Shown in pieces: positions 50,156-62,249 of a DNA stretch of 64,000 nt. The stretch spans positions 1-64,000 of the forward strand of contig QFQS01000006.1 in the NCBI GenBank assembly GCA_003243455.1. The letters run 5' to 3'. Below the pieces are notes generated by a model, which worked only from the letters and a program-made list of their open reading frames with translations, was not told the origin of the DNA and made no database searches. Made by a program: the position numbers and the translations under genes. Each line of letters starts with the position of its first letter. Position 1 is the first letter of the stretch. The stretch is from Cereibacter sphaeroides (GTDB taxonomy: Bacteria > Pseudomonadota > Alphaproteobacteria > Rhodobacterales > Rhodobacteraceae).

Positions 50156-51291
50156 TCAGGCAGCATCGCGCAGGATACCAACCAGAACCTCGGTCGGCAG
50201 CTTGACCGGATTGGCGGCCATGGATGAGGCCGTCTGCGCGGCCTCCGCCGCCTGAACGTAGTCCGCCGGCTTCAGACCCAGCTCCGTAAGCCCCGGCAAA
50301 CCCTGCTCTCTGGACCAGCGATGCAGCGCATCTGCACCGGAGCCTTTCGCGCCCAAGGCCTTCGCCAGTTCGTGATCCACTTCGGCAAGCCGGGCCGCAA
50401 TCGGCCCGCTAACCGCTGCCAAGTTGGCGCGGATTACAAAGGGCAGCAGCGTCCCGCAAATCGCGCCATGGGCCGCGCCAGTCATGCCGCCGATAACGCC
50501 CGCCAGCCCATGAACCGCCCCAAGCCCCGAATTGGCCAGCGCCACGCCTCCGGTCAGGCTGGCCAGCGCCACCGCATCCCGCGCCTCCGGGTTCTCGCCT
50601 GCCATCAGCCCCATCAGCGCCTCGATCGCCTTGGGGATTGCCGGGCGGCAGATCGCATCGGTCGCCGGATTGGCGCGGGAACTGACATAAGGCTCGATCA
50701 CCTGCGTCAGCGCGTCGAGGCCCGAGGCAAGCGTCACCCCGTGTGGACAATTGTCGGTCAGGGCCGGGTCCATGATGGCCATCCGCGCCAGCATCCGATC
50801 GTCGCGCAGGCTGACCTTGCGGCGGTGTTCGGGCACGTCGATGACCGCGTTCTTCGTGGCCTCGGACCCTGTTCCCGCGGTTGTAGGCACGGCAATGAAG
50901 GGCAAGGGCGCGATGGACAGCGGCAGTCCCCTCCCCACCCCCTCCAGGTGATCCAACGGCGTGCCAGACGCGGGGATCAGCGCCGCCAGTGCCTTGGCAA
51001 GGTCCAGAACCGCCCCACCGCCCAGCCCGATCACGCAATCCGGTTTCTCCGCGCGGGCGCGGGTAAGCGCGGCCTCCAGCATCGGCAGGTCCGGCTCCTT
51101 GGCGCAGGCTTCGGTCGTCACGCTGAGGCCCTTGGTCGAAAGGTCGCGCAAAAGCCATCCGGCGCGGTCGGCGTTGCGGCCGTGGACCAGCAGAACACGC
51201 GATCCAAAGCCCTTGGCGAACCCCGCCGCCTTCGCCGCCTCTCCGCGTCCGAACAGGATCCGTCCGGGCAACAACAGCTGGAACGGCGCGA

Positions 51292-51295
<4 letters not shown>
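50156..51295 (-). CDS. iron-containing alcohol dehydrogenase
   Basis: A 379-residue group III (Fe-dependent) alcohol dehydrogenase. The NAD-binding GLGGGAVLDLAK lies near residue 92 and PTTAGTGSEATKN near residue 140. Metal-binding histidines are in the GLDALTQVIE and GAVHGLAGVIGG regions, with another in GAAHGAICG. Its ATG overlaps the glpK stop (ATGA), so it is co-expressed with glycerol kinase and may act on glycerol, glyceraldehyde or a related short alcohol. The taurine gene tpa follows only 96 bp on, but a sulfonate substrate is less likely given the overlap with glpK. Confidence 0.85.
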
Positions 51296-52779
<1,484 letters not shown>

Positions 52780-52802
52780 CGGATCGGCCTTTCACCTTCG
52801 GA

Positions 52803-52844
52803 TTGCACGCGTGCAAGAATTTGTAATCCATTGTTTTAAAACAA
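52803..52844. promoter_or_regulatory. paired 14-bp palindromes upstream of glpK
   Basis: TTGCACGCGTGCAA (52803-52816) and TTGTTTTAAAACAA (52831-52844) are both perfect palindromes, 14 bp apart, 24-65 bp upstream of the glpK start. The first has the central CG and form of a LacI-family operator. No LacI regulator is in the window. Confidence 0.5.
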
Positions 52845-52901
52845 CAGCGGAAATTTCATTAACCAGATCTTCATTGTTCTGGTGCGCCGGAGGGCGTCTG
52901 G

Positions 52902-52951
52902 GGCAAATCCCCTTTGGGGATTTGCGGGACGGGCACCATTGGCGCCCGTCC
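52902..52951 (-). terminator. two tandem hairpins after glpV
   Basis: GCAAATCCCC-TTT-GGGGATTTGC (52902-52924) directly adjoins GGGACGGGC...GCCCGTCCC (52925-52951). Together they form a strong barrier ten bases after the glpV stop. No long T run follows, so they may reduce rather than abolish read-through into glpK. Confidence 0.7.
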
Positions 52952-52961
52952 CTTTATCAGA

Positions 52962-54683
52962 TCAGTTCCAGGACTTGATCAGCTCGTCATAGTTGACGGT
53001 CTCGCCTTGCGGCTTTTCGTTCTCAAGCTTGCCGACCGGCGCACCGGGGGCGTCGATCCACTCCTGCGCGTCCTTCGGCTCGTTCAAGAGCGGGCCGATG
53101 TCGCCCTGCACGCCCGATTTCTCGATACGGGCAAGGACTTTTTCCTGCTCTTCGCAAAGGGCGTCGAGTGCCTCTTGCGGAGTTTTGGCGCCCGACATGG
53201 CGTCGCCGATGTTCTGCCACCAGAGTTGCGCCATTTTCGGATAGTCAGGAATGTTCGTGCCGGTCGGCGACCATGCCACACGGGCGGGCGAGCGATAGAA
53301 CTCGACCAGACCGCCCAGCTTGGGCGCACGTTCGGTGAAGGACTTGTCGTCGATGGTGGATTCACGAATGAAGGTCAGGCCCACGTGGGACTTCTTCACG
53401 TCCACCGTCTTCGAGGTCACGAACTGGGCATAGAGCCATGCGGCCTGCGCCCGATCGACCGGGGTCGATTTCATCAGCGTCCAGGAACCCACGTCCTGAT
53501 AGCCGATCTTCGTGCCTTCGCTCCAGTAAGCGCCATGCGGCGAGGGAGCCATACGCCATTTCGGCGTGCCGTCCTCGTTCATCACGGGCGTTCCGGGTTT
53601 CACCGAGTCCGCCGTAAAGGCGGTGTACCAGAACATCTGCTGGGCGATGTTGCCCTGCGCAGGCACCGGGCCGGCTTCGCCGAAGGTCATGCCCATCGCT
53701 TCCGGGGGCGTGTACTTCTGCAGCCAGTCGATGGCCTTGGTCACGGCATAGACAGCGGCCGCGTCGTTGGTCGCACCGCCACGCACCACGCAAGAGCCGA
53801 CGGGACGCGAGTTTTCGTCGACGCGCACGCCCCATTCGTCAACCGGCAGGCCGTTCGGTTCGCCCTTGTCGCCCATACCGGCCATCGACATCCACGCGTC
53901 GGTGTAGCGCCAGCCAAGGCTCGGGTCTTTCTTGCCGTAGTCCATGTTGCCATAGACGCCGGTAGCGGGTCCGCCCATGTAGGACATGTCGCGGCCGGTG
54001 AAGAACTCGGCAATATCCTCATAGGCCGACCAGTTGACCGGAACGCCAAGGTCATAACCGTACTTGGCCTTGAAATCGTCCTTGGTCTTCTGATCCGAGA
54101 ACCAGTCGTAGCGGAACCAGTAGAGGTTCGCGAACTGCTGGTCGGGAAGCTGGTACAGCTTGCCGTCCGGGGCGGTCGTGAACTTGGTCCCGATGAAGTC
54201 CGGCAGGTCCAGCGTGGGCGAGGTTACATCCTTGCCTTCACCCGCCATCCAGTCGGTCAGGTTGCGGACCTGCTGATAGCGCCAGTGGGTGCCGATCAGG
54301 TCCGAGTCGTTGACGTAGGCGTCATAGATGTTCTCGCCCGACTGCATCTGAGTCTGCAGTTTCTCGACGACGTCGCCTTCGCCGATCAGGTCATGGGTGA
54401 CCTTGATGCCGGTGATGGCGGTAAAGGCCGGGGCCAGCACCTTGGATTCATATTCGTGGGTGGTGATGGTTTCCGAGACGACCTTGATATCCATGCCTGC
54501 ATAGGGCTTGGCCGCGTCGATGAACCACTGCATCTCGGCTTCCTGTTCGGGCCGGGTCAGCGTGGACAGATCGCCGATTTCGGCGTCGAGAAAGGCCTTG
54601 GCCGCATCCATGTCGGCCCAGGCCGGCGCGTTCATCGCGAACAGCGCCAATGCCATGGCAGTTGACGTATGCCTTAGTCTCAT
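52962..54683 (-). CDS. glpV: glycerol ABC transporter substrate-binding protein (GlpV)
   Basis: A 573-residue periplasmic binding protein with a signal peptide ending near PAWAD (residue ~24). It is much longer than usual sugar-binding proteins, as is known for rhizobial GlpV. The body carries the SBP_bac_1 fold with THEYESKVLAPAFTAITG and DAYVNDSDLIGTHWR. It would bind glycerol and deliver it to GlpP/GlpQ. GGAGGAG upstream of ATG at 54683 sets the start; the long open frame before it belongs to other genes' sequence. Confidence 0.9.
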   Translation of the reverse strand: MRLRHTSTAMALALFAMNAPAWADMDAAKAFLDAEIGDLSTLTRPEQEAEMQWFIDAAKPYAGMDIKVVSETITTHEYESKVLAPAFTAITGIKVTHDLIGEGDVVEKLQTQMQSGENIYDAYVNDSDLIGTHWRYQQVRNLTDWMAGEGKDVTSPTLDLPDFIGTKFTTAPDGKLYQLPDQQFANLYWFRYDWFSDQKTKDDFKAKYGYDLGVPVNWSAYEDIAEFFTGRDMSYMGGPATGVYGNMDYGKKDPSLGWRYTDAWMSMAGMGDKGEPNGLPVDEWGVRVDENSRPVGSCVVRGGATNDAAAVYAVTKAIDWLQKYTPPEAMGMTFGEAGPVPAQGNIAQQMFWYTAFTADSVKPGTPVMNEDGTPKWRMAPSPHGAYWSEGTKIGYQDVGSWTLMKSTPVDRAQAAWLYAQFVTSKTVDVKKSHVGLTFIRESTIDDKSFTERAPKLGGLVEFYRSPARVAWSPTGTNIPDYPKMAQLWWQNIGDAMSGAKTPQEALDALCEEQEKVLARIEKSGVQGDIGPLLNEPKDAQEWIDAPGAPVGKLENEKPQGETVNYDELIKSWN

Positions 54684-54715
54684 TGGTCTTGCTCCTCCCA
54701 GAGTGGTCGTCTTTG

Positions 54716-54735
54716 TGCCGGGCCTCCCCCCGGCA
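54716..54735 (-). terminator. hairpin between glpU and glpV
   Basis: TGCCGGG and CCCGGCA form a 7-bp stem around CCTCCC, 16 bp after the glpU stop. It probably modulates message stability within the operon. Confidence 0.5.
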
Positions 54736-54751
54736 GGGTCGAAGTCCCCGT

Positions 54752-55168
54752 CTAGACCCAGCGGAACACCGCGGCGGCGTAGACAAGGCAAAGGATGGGC
54801 GCGACCCAGATCAGGTCGGCGCCAAGAACGGCAAGCGTGATGAGGTGGATGAAGGCCGACCCCAGAAGCGTGATGAACAGCCGGTCGCCACGCGTCGTCT
54901 CGATATGCAGGATGCCCATGCGCGGCGTCTCGGGGAACCGGATCGCCAGGATGGTGAACAGGATCAGAAGCGCGCCGATCACCAGAAAGAACAGCGCCGT
55001 CGGCAGCGTCCAGGCCATCCAGCCGCCCGCGATCATCGGGTCGAACCATTGTTTGATGCCTTCGTCATCCGCAGGCGTGACCCACAGAAGCAGGCCAAGG
55101 ATGACGACGATCAGCGCGGCTGCACCAAGGTAGATGGTGTTCCAGCGCGAAGAAGTCTGATTAGCCAT
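54752..55168 (-). CDS. glpU: small membrane subunit of the glycerol transporter (GlpU, DUF2160)
   Basis: A 138-residue membrane protein of the DUF2160 family with about four hydrophobic helices (YLGAAALIVVILGLLLWVT, WMAWTLPTALFFLVIGALLI and two more). It corresponds to GlpU of the rhizobial glycerol transporter, where its exact role is unclear. GAGGA five to eight bases upstream serves ATGs at 55171 or 55168. Its start overlaps the end of the unknown gene in front by about 8 bases. Confidence 0.85.
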   Translation of the reverse strand: MANQTSSRWNTIYLGAAALIVVILGLLLWVTPADDEGIKQWFDPMIAGGWMAWTLPTALFFLVIGALLILFTILAIRFPETPRMGILHIETTRGDRLFITLLGSAFIHLITLAVLGADLIWVAPILCLVYAAAVFRWV

Positions 55169-55478
55169 CATTCCATTCCTCACGAGTCGGGTCGTAAGCG
55201 CCTGCGATACGCTCGAATTCTCTTTTTCGGCCATTGTCTCGCACGCCTAAAACCTGGACGCGCTGAAATATTTGGTGACGCGCTCGCGTACACCCAGAAA
55301 TTCGCTGCCAAAACGGCTTAGTTACCGTTTTCGAGTATCTGCCATTGCTGGTCAAATCGGCCCATCCCGCGACATCAAACAAGTCTTGAAATGTGAACAA
55401 CTGGCCGACAGGCAAAGCGTCAATTCTAGCTTGAATTGCAGCAACCCGCCCCTGAACTGCATTGTCGCTCGCCGACAT
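55161..55478 (-). CDS. unknown protein inserted in the glycerol transport operon
   Basis: A 105-residue predicted cytoplasmic protein with no signal peptide. I do not recognise it firmly. The pattern IQARIDALPVGQLFTFQDLF followed by a basic half (RARHQIFQRVQ, RKREFERI) is reminiscent of small DUF1413-like or DNA-associated domains, but this is weak. Evidence that it is a gene: GGAGGG before the ATG, one base after the glpQ stop, and an overlap with glpU at the end. Its sequence is AT-richer than its neighbours. In the glpSTPQUV operons I know, glpU follows glpQ directly, so this is an extra gene. Confidence 0.55.
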   Translation of the reverse strand: MSASDNAVQGRVAAIQARIDALPVGQLFTFQDLFDVAGWADLTSNGRYSKTVTKPFWQRISGCTRARHQIFQRVQVLGVRDNGRKREFERIAGAYDPTREEWNDG

Positions 55479-55479
55479 A

Positions 55480-57202
<1,723 letters not shown>

Positions 57203-57203
<1 letters not shown>

Positions 57204-58297
57204 CAGGCGGCCCTCCCCAGACGCGCACCCTGCGGACGGACGCGCCAGTCGTTTGCGTAGACGAGCGTATGGGCGGGCTCGAACACCAGCCGGGTCTGGT
57301 CGGCACCGAGCGGCGCGCCTTCGTCAAGGATGGCATTGATCTCTCGACCCACGTACTCGGCACGCAGGATGCGGTGACGGCCCACGTCTTCGACCCGGCG
57401 GATCGTGACCGGCAGGCCCTCGGTCGCGCTGGGGCGGACAAATTCCGGGCGGACACCGATCTGCACCCGGCCCTCGGGCGCGTCGTAGCTGGCACCGAGG
57501 GGGATGGTGTGGCCGTCGATCACGGCCTTGTCGCCTTCGACCTTGGCATCCAGCAGGTTCATGCCGGGAGAGCCGATGAAATAGCCGACGAAGGTATGTT
57601 CGGGCGTGTCGAACAACTGCTGCGGCGTGCCCATCTGCACCACGCGGCCGTCATACATCACCACCACCTTGTCGGCGAAGGTCAGCGCCTCGGTCTGGTC
57701 ATGGGTGACGTAGATCATCGTGTGGCCGAACTGGCGGTGCAGCGATTTGAGCTGGGTGCGAAGTTCCCACTTCATATGCGGGTCGATCACGGTCAGCGGT
57801 TCGTCGAACAGGATCGCATTCACGTCCTGACGCACCATGCCGCGGCCAAGGCTGATCTTCTGCTTGGCATCCGCCGTCAGCCCGCGCGCTTTTCGGCCAA
57901 GCTCTGCCTCCATGCCGATCATGCGGGCGATCTCGTTCACCCGCGTGGCGATATAGGCGGGGTCCATGCCGCGGTTGCGCAGCGGGAAGGCGAGATTATC
58001 CCGCACCGTCATCGTGTCGTAGACGACCGGGAACTGGAACACCTGCGCGATGTTGCGCTCGGCGGTCGGCGCCTCGGTCACGTCGCGCTCGCCGAACAGG
58101 ACACGACCCTGCGAGGGGTGGACCAGTCCCGAGATGATGTTCAGCAGCGTAGTCTTGCCGCAGCCGGAAGACCCCAGCAGCGCGTAGGCGCCGCCATCGT
58201 CCCAGACGTGATCCATTTCCTTCAGCGCGTAATCCGCCTCGGATTTCGGATGGGCGAGGTAGGAGTGTGCGAGTTTTGAAAGCGTGATCCTGGCCAT
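57203..58297 (-). CDS. glpT: glycerol ABC transporter ATPase (GlpT) with an unusual signature
   Basis: A 364-residue ATPase with an N-terminal nucleotide-binding domain (Walker A GSSGCGKTT near residue 43; Walker B AILFDEPLTVID) and a C-terminal TOBE/MalK-like domain. The signature LSGGQ is replaced by LTADAKQ, a feature also present in rhizobial GlpT. It works with GlpS, whose signature is normal, so the heterodimer should have one regular and one altered ATP site. GGAGGGG before the ATG at 58297 fixes the start. Confidence 0.9.
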
Positions 58298-58307
58298 TAT
58301 CCCCTCC

Positions 58308-59396
58308 TCACGCCGCCAGCGCATAGGCAGCGGGTGCCACCAATGCGCCGTCCTCGGCAAAGACATAGACATGCGCGGGGTCGAGCCAGACCGAAAGCTT
58401 GGTCCCCTGCTCCAGATCGTGGACCCCCTCGACCAGCCCGACCATCCGGTCGCCGCCATATTCCAGATGAAGGAAGCTCTCCGATCCGGTGATCTCGGTC
58501 ACTTGCACGCGGCATAGAAACTCGATCGCCGCCGCCTTGTGTGGGGCAAGGTCGAGGTGGTTCGCACGGAAGCCTGCGCGATAAGTGCCGGGCGGCAGCT
58601 GCGCGAAAGACCCCGTCGCTTCGACGCTTTGGCCGTTGCCGAACTGCATCCGATCACCGGCACGGGTCAGCGTGACGAAGTTCATCGGCGGGTCCGAAAA
58701 CACGCGCGCCGTGGTCGCATCGCCCGGTTGGCGATAGACCCGTGGCGTCGGCCCGAACTGGGTCACGCGGCCTTCCCAGAGGGTCGCCGTGTTGCCGCCC
58801 AGTAGCAGCGCCTCTTCCGGTTCGGTCGTCGCATAGACGAAGATCGCGCCGGATTGCTCGAAAATCTTCGGAATCTCGGCCCGCAGTTCCTCGCGCAGCT
58901 TGTAGTCGAGGTTGGCGAGCGGCTCGTCCAGCAGGACCAGCCCCGCATCTTTCACCAATGCACGAGCCAGCGCACAGCGCTGCTGCTGGCCGCCCGAAAG
59001 CTCCAAGGGTTTACGCTGCAACAGCGGTGTCATCTTCATCAGGTCAGCGGTCTTGCGCACCGCCGCGTCAATCTCGGCCGCAGGTTTGCTCATCAGGCGC
59101 AGGGGCGAGGCGATGTTGTCGTAGACGGTCATCGAGGGGTAGTTGATGAACTGCTGATAGACCATCGCCACCTTGCGGTCCTGCACCCGCATTCCGGTCA
59201 CATCCGCCCCGTTCCAGCGCACGCGGCCCTCGGTCGGCACGTCGAGGCCAGCCATGAGGCGCATCAGCGTGGTCTTGCCTGCCAGCGTCGGCCCCAGCAG
59301 CACGTTCATCGTGCCGTTCTGCAACGTCAGGGTGGTCGGATGGATATGGGTGCGGCCAGTGACGACCTTTGTCACCCCATCAAGCTCCAGCGTCAT
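58308..59396 (-). CDS. glpS: glycerol ABC transporter ATPase (GlpS)
   Basis: A 362-residue ATPase partner of GlpT. The Walker A reads GPTLAGKTT rather than GxSGxGKST, while the signature LSGGQQQRCALARAL and Walker B LVLLDEPLANLD are intact. The C-terminal third is a TOBE domain. The Walker A and GlpT changes fall on opposite subunits, so the two composite sites are unequal. It lies between glpD and glpT on the same strand. Confidence 0.9.
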   Translation of the reverse strand: MTLELDGVTKVVTGRTHIHPTTLTLQNGTMNVLLGPTLAGKTTLMRLMAGLDVPTEGRVRWNGADVTGMRVQDRKVAMVYQQFINYPSMTVYDNIASPLRLMSKPAAEIDAAVRKTADLMKMTPLLQRKPLELSGGQQQRCALARALVKDAGLVLLDEPLANLDYKLREELRAEIPKIFEQSGAIFVYATTEPEEALLLGGNTATLWEGRVTQFGPTPRVYRQPGDATTARVFSDPPMNFVTLTRAGDRMQFGNGQSVEATGSFAQLPPGTYRAGFRANHLDLAPHKAAAIEFLCRVQVTEITGSESFLHLEYGGDRMVGLVEGVHDLEQGTKLSVWLDPAHVYVFAEDGALVAPAAYALAA

Positions 59397-59416
59397 CTCC
59401 TCCCCTTCCCCTTTCT

Positions 59417-61003
59417 TTATTCTGCCGCAGCGTGGTGTGGCTGGCGGGCCATGAAGGCCCCGATGCTCGCGATCTCTTCCCCAGAAAGTCGCAGGCCCAG
59501 CTTGCTGCGGCGCCAGACGACATCTGCCGCCTCGCGCGCGTATTCGTGTCGCATCATCCAGCGCAGTTCGGCCTCGGTCAGTGTAGCGCCGAAGTTGCGC
59601 CCCAGATCCTCGATTTTCTGGGCAGGCCCCAGAATTGCCCGCGCCTCGGTGCCGTAGGCACGGATCAGGCGGCCCGCCCAATAGGCATCGAGGAAGGGAT
59701 ATTCGCGCTGCAATCCGTCGATCAGCCCTTTGACGCCATCGACCGGGAAATCGCCGCCCGGCATCGGAACTCCGGCGGTCCACGGACCGGTGGCCTGCGG
59801 GAAAGTCGGAGCCAGCTTTGCCAGCGCTGCTTCGGCCAGCTTGCGATAGGTGGTGATCTTGCCGCCGAAGACGTTCAAGAGCGGCGCGCCGTTGGTGTCG
59901 AGGCTCAGGACATATTCCCGCGTCGCTGCCGTCGCCGATTTCGCGCCGTCGTCGTACAGGGGCCGGACGCCGGAATAGGTCCAGACGATATCGTCACGCG
60001 TCACCGGTTTCGCGAAGTAGCGCGAAGCGAAGGCGCAGAGATAATCCTGCTCAGCCGGGGTGCAGACCGCATCCTCGGGGCGACCCTTGTGATCCTGATC
60101 GGTGGTGCCGATCAGGGTAAAGTCCTGCTCATAGGGAATGGCGAAGATGATGCGCCCGTCTTCGCCCTGGAAGAAATAGCATTTGTCGTGATCGTAAAGC
60201 TTCTTCGTCACGATATGGCTGCCGCGAACCAGACGGACGCCTTCGGAAGAATTCACGCGCAGGGTGTTGCGCACGACATCTGACACCCATGGACCACCCG
60301 CGTTGACCAGCGCGCGGGCCGCGATGACCTCTTTGCGCCCGTCATGTTCGACGGTCACATGCCACAGGTCGGGGCCGCGATCCGCCGAGACGACCTTGGC
60401 GCGGGTCATGATGCGGGCGCCCCGCGCCTCGGCATCGCGGGCGTTCAGCATCACAAGGCGAGAGTCCTCGACCCAGCAATCCGAGTATTCATAGGCATGG
60501 GCAAAACGCGGCTGCAGCGGCTTGCCCACGGGGTCATGGCGCAGGTCGACGGTGCTGGTGCCGGGCAGGATTTTGCGCCCGCCAAGGTTGTCGTACAGGA
60601 ACAGCCCCAGCCGGATCAGCCAGGCCGGGCGGCGGCCCTTCATCCAGGGCATGATGGTGGACAGAAGGCGGCTGGTCGGCGTCTGGCCTTCGAACCGCAT
60701 GTCGGGGTGATAGGGCAGGACAAAGCGCATCGGCCAGCTGATATGCGGCATGGCACGTAGCAGGGTTTCGCGTTCGGAAAGGGATTCGCGGACCAGGTGG
60801 AACTCGAAATACTCGAGATAGCGCAGCCCGCCGTGGAACATCTTGGTCGATGCGCTGGAGGTCGCCTGGGCCAGATCGCCCATCTCCGCCAGGGCAACGG
60901 ACAGGCCGCGACCAGCGGCGTCGCGGGCGATGCCGCAGCCGTTGATACCTCCGCCGATCACGAACAGATCGACCGGACCGCTATGCGACGATGCTTCTGG
61001 CAA
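59417..61003 (-). CDS. glpD: aerobic glycerol-3-phosphate dehydrogenase
   Basis: A 528-residue FAD enzyme that oxidises glycerol 3-phosphate to dihydroxyacetone phosphate and passes electrons to quinone at the inner membrane. LFVIGGGINGCGIARDAAGR near residue 13 is the FAD loop, and STKMFHGGLRYLEYFEF and FGGKITTYRKLAE are conserved. The start is TTG at 61003 with GGGAGGG five bases before; the ATG codons further in would remove the FAD strand. It is the first gene of the glp operon and faces glpR across a 246-bp control region. Confidence 0.95.
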   Translation of the reverse strand: MPEASSHSGPVDLFVIGGGINGCGIARDAAGRGLSVALAEMGDLAQATSSASTKMFHGGLRYLEYFEFHLVRESLSERETLLRAMPHISWPMRFVLPYHPDMRFEGQTPTSRLLSTIMPWMKGRRPAWLIRLGLFLYDNLGGRKILPGTSTVDLRHDPVGKPLQPRFAHAYEYSDCWVEDSRLVMLNARDAEARGARIMTRAKVVSADRGPDLWHVTVEHDGRKEVIAARALVNAGGPWVSDVVRNTLRVNSSEGVRLVRGSHIVTKKLYDHDKCYFFQGEDGRIIFAIPYEQDFTLIGTTDQDHKGRPEDAVCTPAEQDYLCAFASRYFAKPVTRDDIVWTYSGVRPLYDDGAKSATAATREYVLSLDTNGAPLLNVFGGKITTYRKLAEAALAKLAPTFPQATGPWTAGVPMPGGDFPVDGVKGLIDGLQREYPFLDAYWAGRLIRAYGTEARAILGPAQKIEDLGRNFGATLTEAELRWMMRHEYAREAADVVWRRSKLGLRLSGEEIASIGAFMARQPHHAAAE

Positions 61004-61249
61004 CAGTCCCTCCCAAGACTTCGCGACAATCGTTCGTCAGGCGCGGCGATGTCAATATTTGTTTTCGTTTATGTTCGCTTTTTCCAAAAGCGCGCATTGA
61101 TGGTCATCTGTCCTGCCCCTTTTTCTGCGTTGCCGCATTTTCATGCGGCATGTGAAAACCGCTCAGCACGCTTGACCGGCGCGGTTCCTGCGGCCTAGAT
61201 CAGCCCGAACGGCTGCCTTCGACGGGTGGCGGGAGGGGCGGTTCAAGTC
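61004..61249. promoter_or_regulatory. glpD-glpR divergent control region with a GlpR-type site
   Basis: TTTTCGTTTA and TGTTCGCTTT at 61062-61081 form a direct repeat with ten-base spacing, about 60 bp upstream of glpD. DeoR-type regulators such as GlpR commonly bind T-rich TTTCGTT repeats. A further GTTCGT occurs at 61031-61036. The rest of the stretch holds the divergent promoters. Confidence 0.5.
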
Positions 61250-62008
61250 ATGGCACTCAGCTTTCGCCAGACCGAGATTCTGGACATCGCGCGGATCGAA
61301 GGCCGCGTGGTGGTGGAGCAGTTGGCCGACCGTTTCGGCGTGACGCTGCAGACGATCCGGCGCGACCTGTCGGACCTGTCGGATGCGGGGCTGCTGGACC
61401 GCGTCTATGGCGGCGCGGTGATCCGCAAGGGCGTGTCGAACATCGGCTATGAGGAGCGGCGGCGCCTGCATGACGAGGCGAAGGCGGCCATCGCACGGAC
61501 CTGCGCGCAGGCGATCCCGGACAACTCCTCGCTGTTCCTGAACATCGGCACGACGACCGAGGCGGTGGCGCGGGAGTTGCTGGGCCATCGCAACCTTACG
61601 GTTGTGACGAACAACATGAACGTGGCGAATATCCTGGTCGCCAATGAAAGCTGCGAGATCATGGTGGCGGGCGGCGTGCTGCGCCGGTCGGACGGAGGGC
61701 TGGTGGGCGATCTGACCGCGCAGTTCATCGAGCAGTTCAAGGTGGATTTCGCGATCATCGGCGCGTCAGCGCTGGACGTGGACGGCGACCTCCTGGACTT
61801 CGACCTGCAAGAGGTGCGGGTCAGCCAGGCGCTGATCCGGCGGGCGAGACGGACGTTCCTTGTGTGCGACGCGTCGAAGTTCAAGCGGTCAGCGCCGGTG
61901 CGGATCGCTTCGCTGCGGGATCTGGATGCGTTTTTCACCGACCGCGCGCTGGCGCCGGAACTGGCGGCGCAATGTGCCGAGTGGGAGACGGACGTGGTGC
62001 TGGCGTGA
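61250..62008 (+). CDS. glpR: DeoR-family glycerol repressor (GlpR-like)
   Basis: A 252-residue DeoR regulator: helix-turn-helix at residues ~5-58 (LADRFGVTLQTIRRDLSDLS) and a sugar-phosphate sensing domain with FLNIGTTTEAVARELL and the DASKFKRSAPVR segment. It most likely represses the divergent glpD operon until glycerol 3-phosphate binds. ATG at 61250 is preceded by GGGAGGGG with 11 bases between, a long but acceptable spacing. Confidence 0.9.
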   Translation: MALSFRQTEILDIARIEGRVVVEQLADRFGVTLQTIRRDLSDLSDAGLLDRVYGGAVIRKGVSNIGYEERRRLHDEAKAAIARTCAQAIPDNSSLFLNIGTTTEAVARELLGHRNLTVVTNNMNVANILVANESCEIMVAGGVLRRSDGGLVGDLTAQFIEQFKVDFAIIGASALDVDGDLLDFDLQEVRVSQALIRRARRTFLVCDASKFKRSAPVRIASLRDLDAFFTDRALAPELAAQCAEWETDVVLA

Positions 62009-62087
62009 ACTGACAACCGCTGTCTGGCGAAGGCACGTGACTTCGCCATGTGATGCCATGTGAGTTGCAGGAGGCCGTGGCCCCAAA

Positions 62088-62152
62088 GGCCGCGGCCAGC
62101 GCCCGTCCCGCCCATGGCGGGCGCTTCTCGCCCGCCGGGACGGGCGCCGGCC
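62088..62152. repeat. GC-rich palindromic repeat, family B (copy 2)
   Basis: GGCCAGCGCCCGTCCCG (62094-62110) and CGGGACGGGCGCCGGCC (62136-62152) form a 17-bp stem with one mismatch, and an inner GCGGGCG-CTTCT-CGCCCGC stem offers an alternative fold. The left part matches the family B copy at 9086-9130. It lies between convergent glpR and the epimerase gene, fitting a bidirectional terminator. Confidence 0.65.
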
Positions 62153-62249
62153 TCTGTAGTTCGTGGCACAGATGGTCTTGGAGCGACGCCTCGCTGCGGG
62201 CGGGGAAACGCGGATCGCGTTTCTTTTCCCGCCCGGCCTGACGTAATCC

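Noticed and set aside
54684..55049. N-terminal extension of glpV
   Set aside because: The frame is open upstream of 54683 but the residues are Arg/Pro-rich shadow sequence over glpU. A signal peptide and GGAGGAG site mark the start at 54683.
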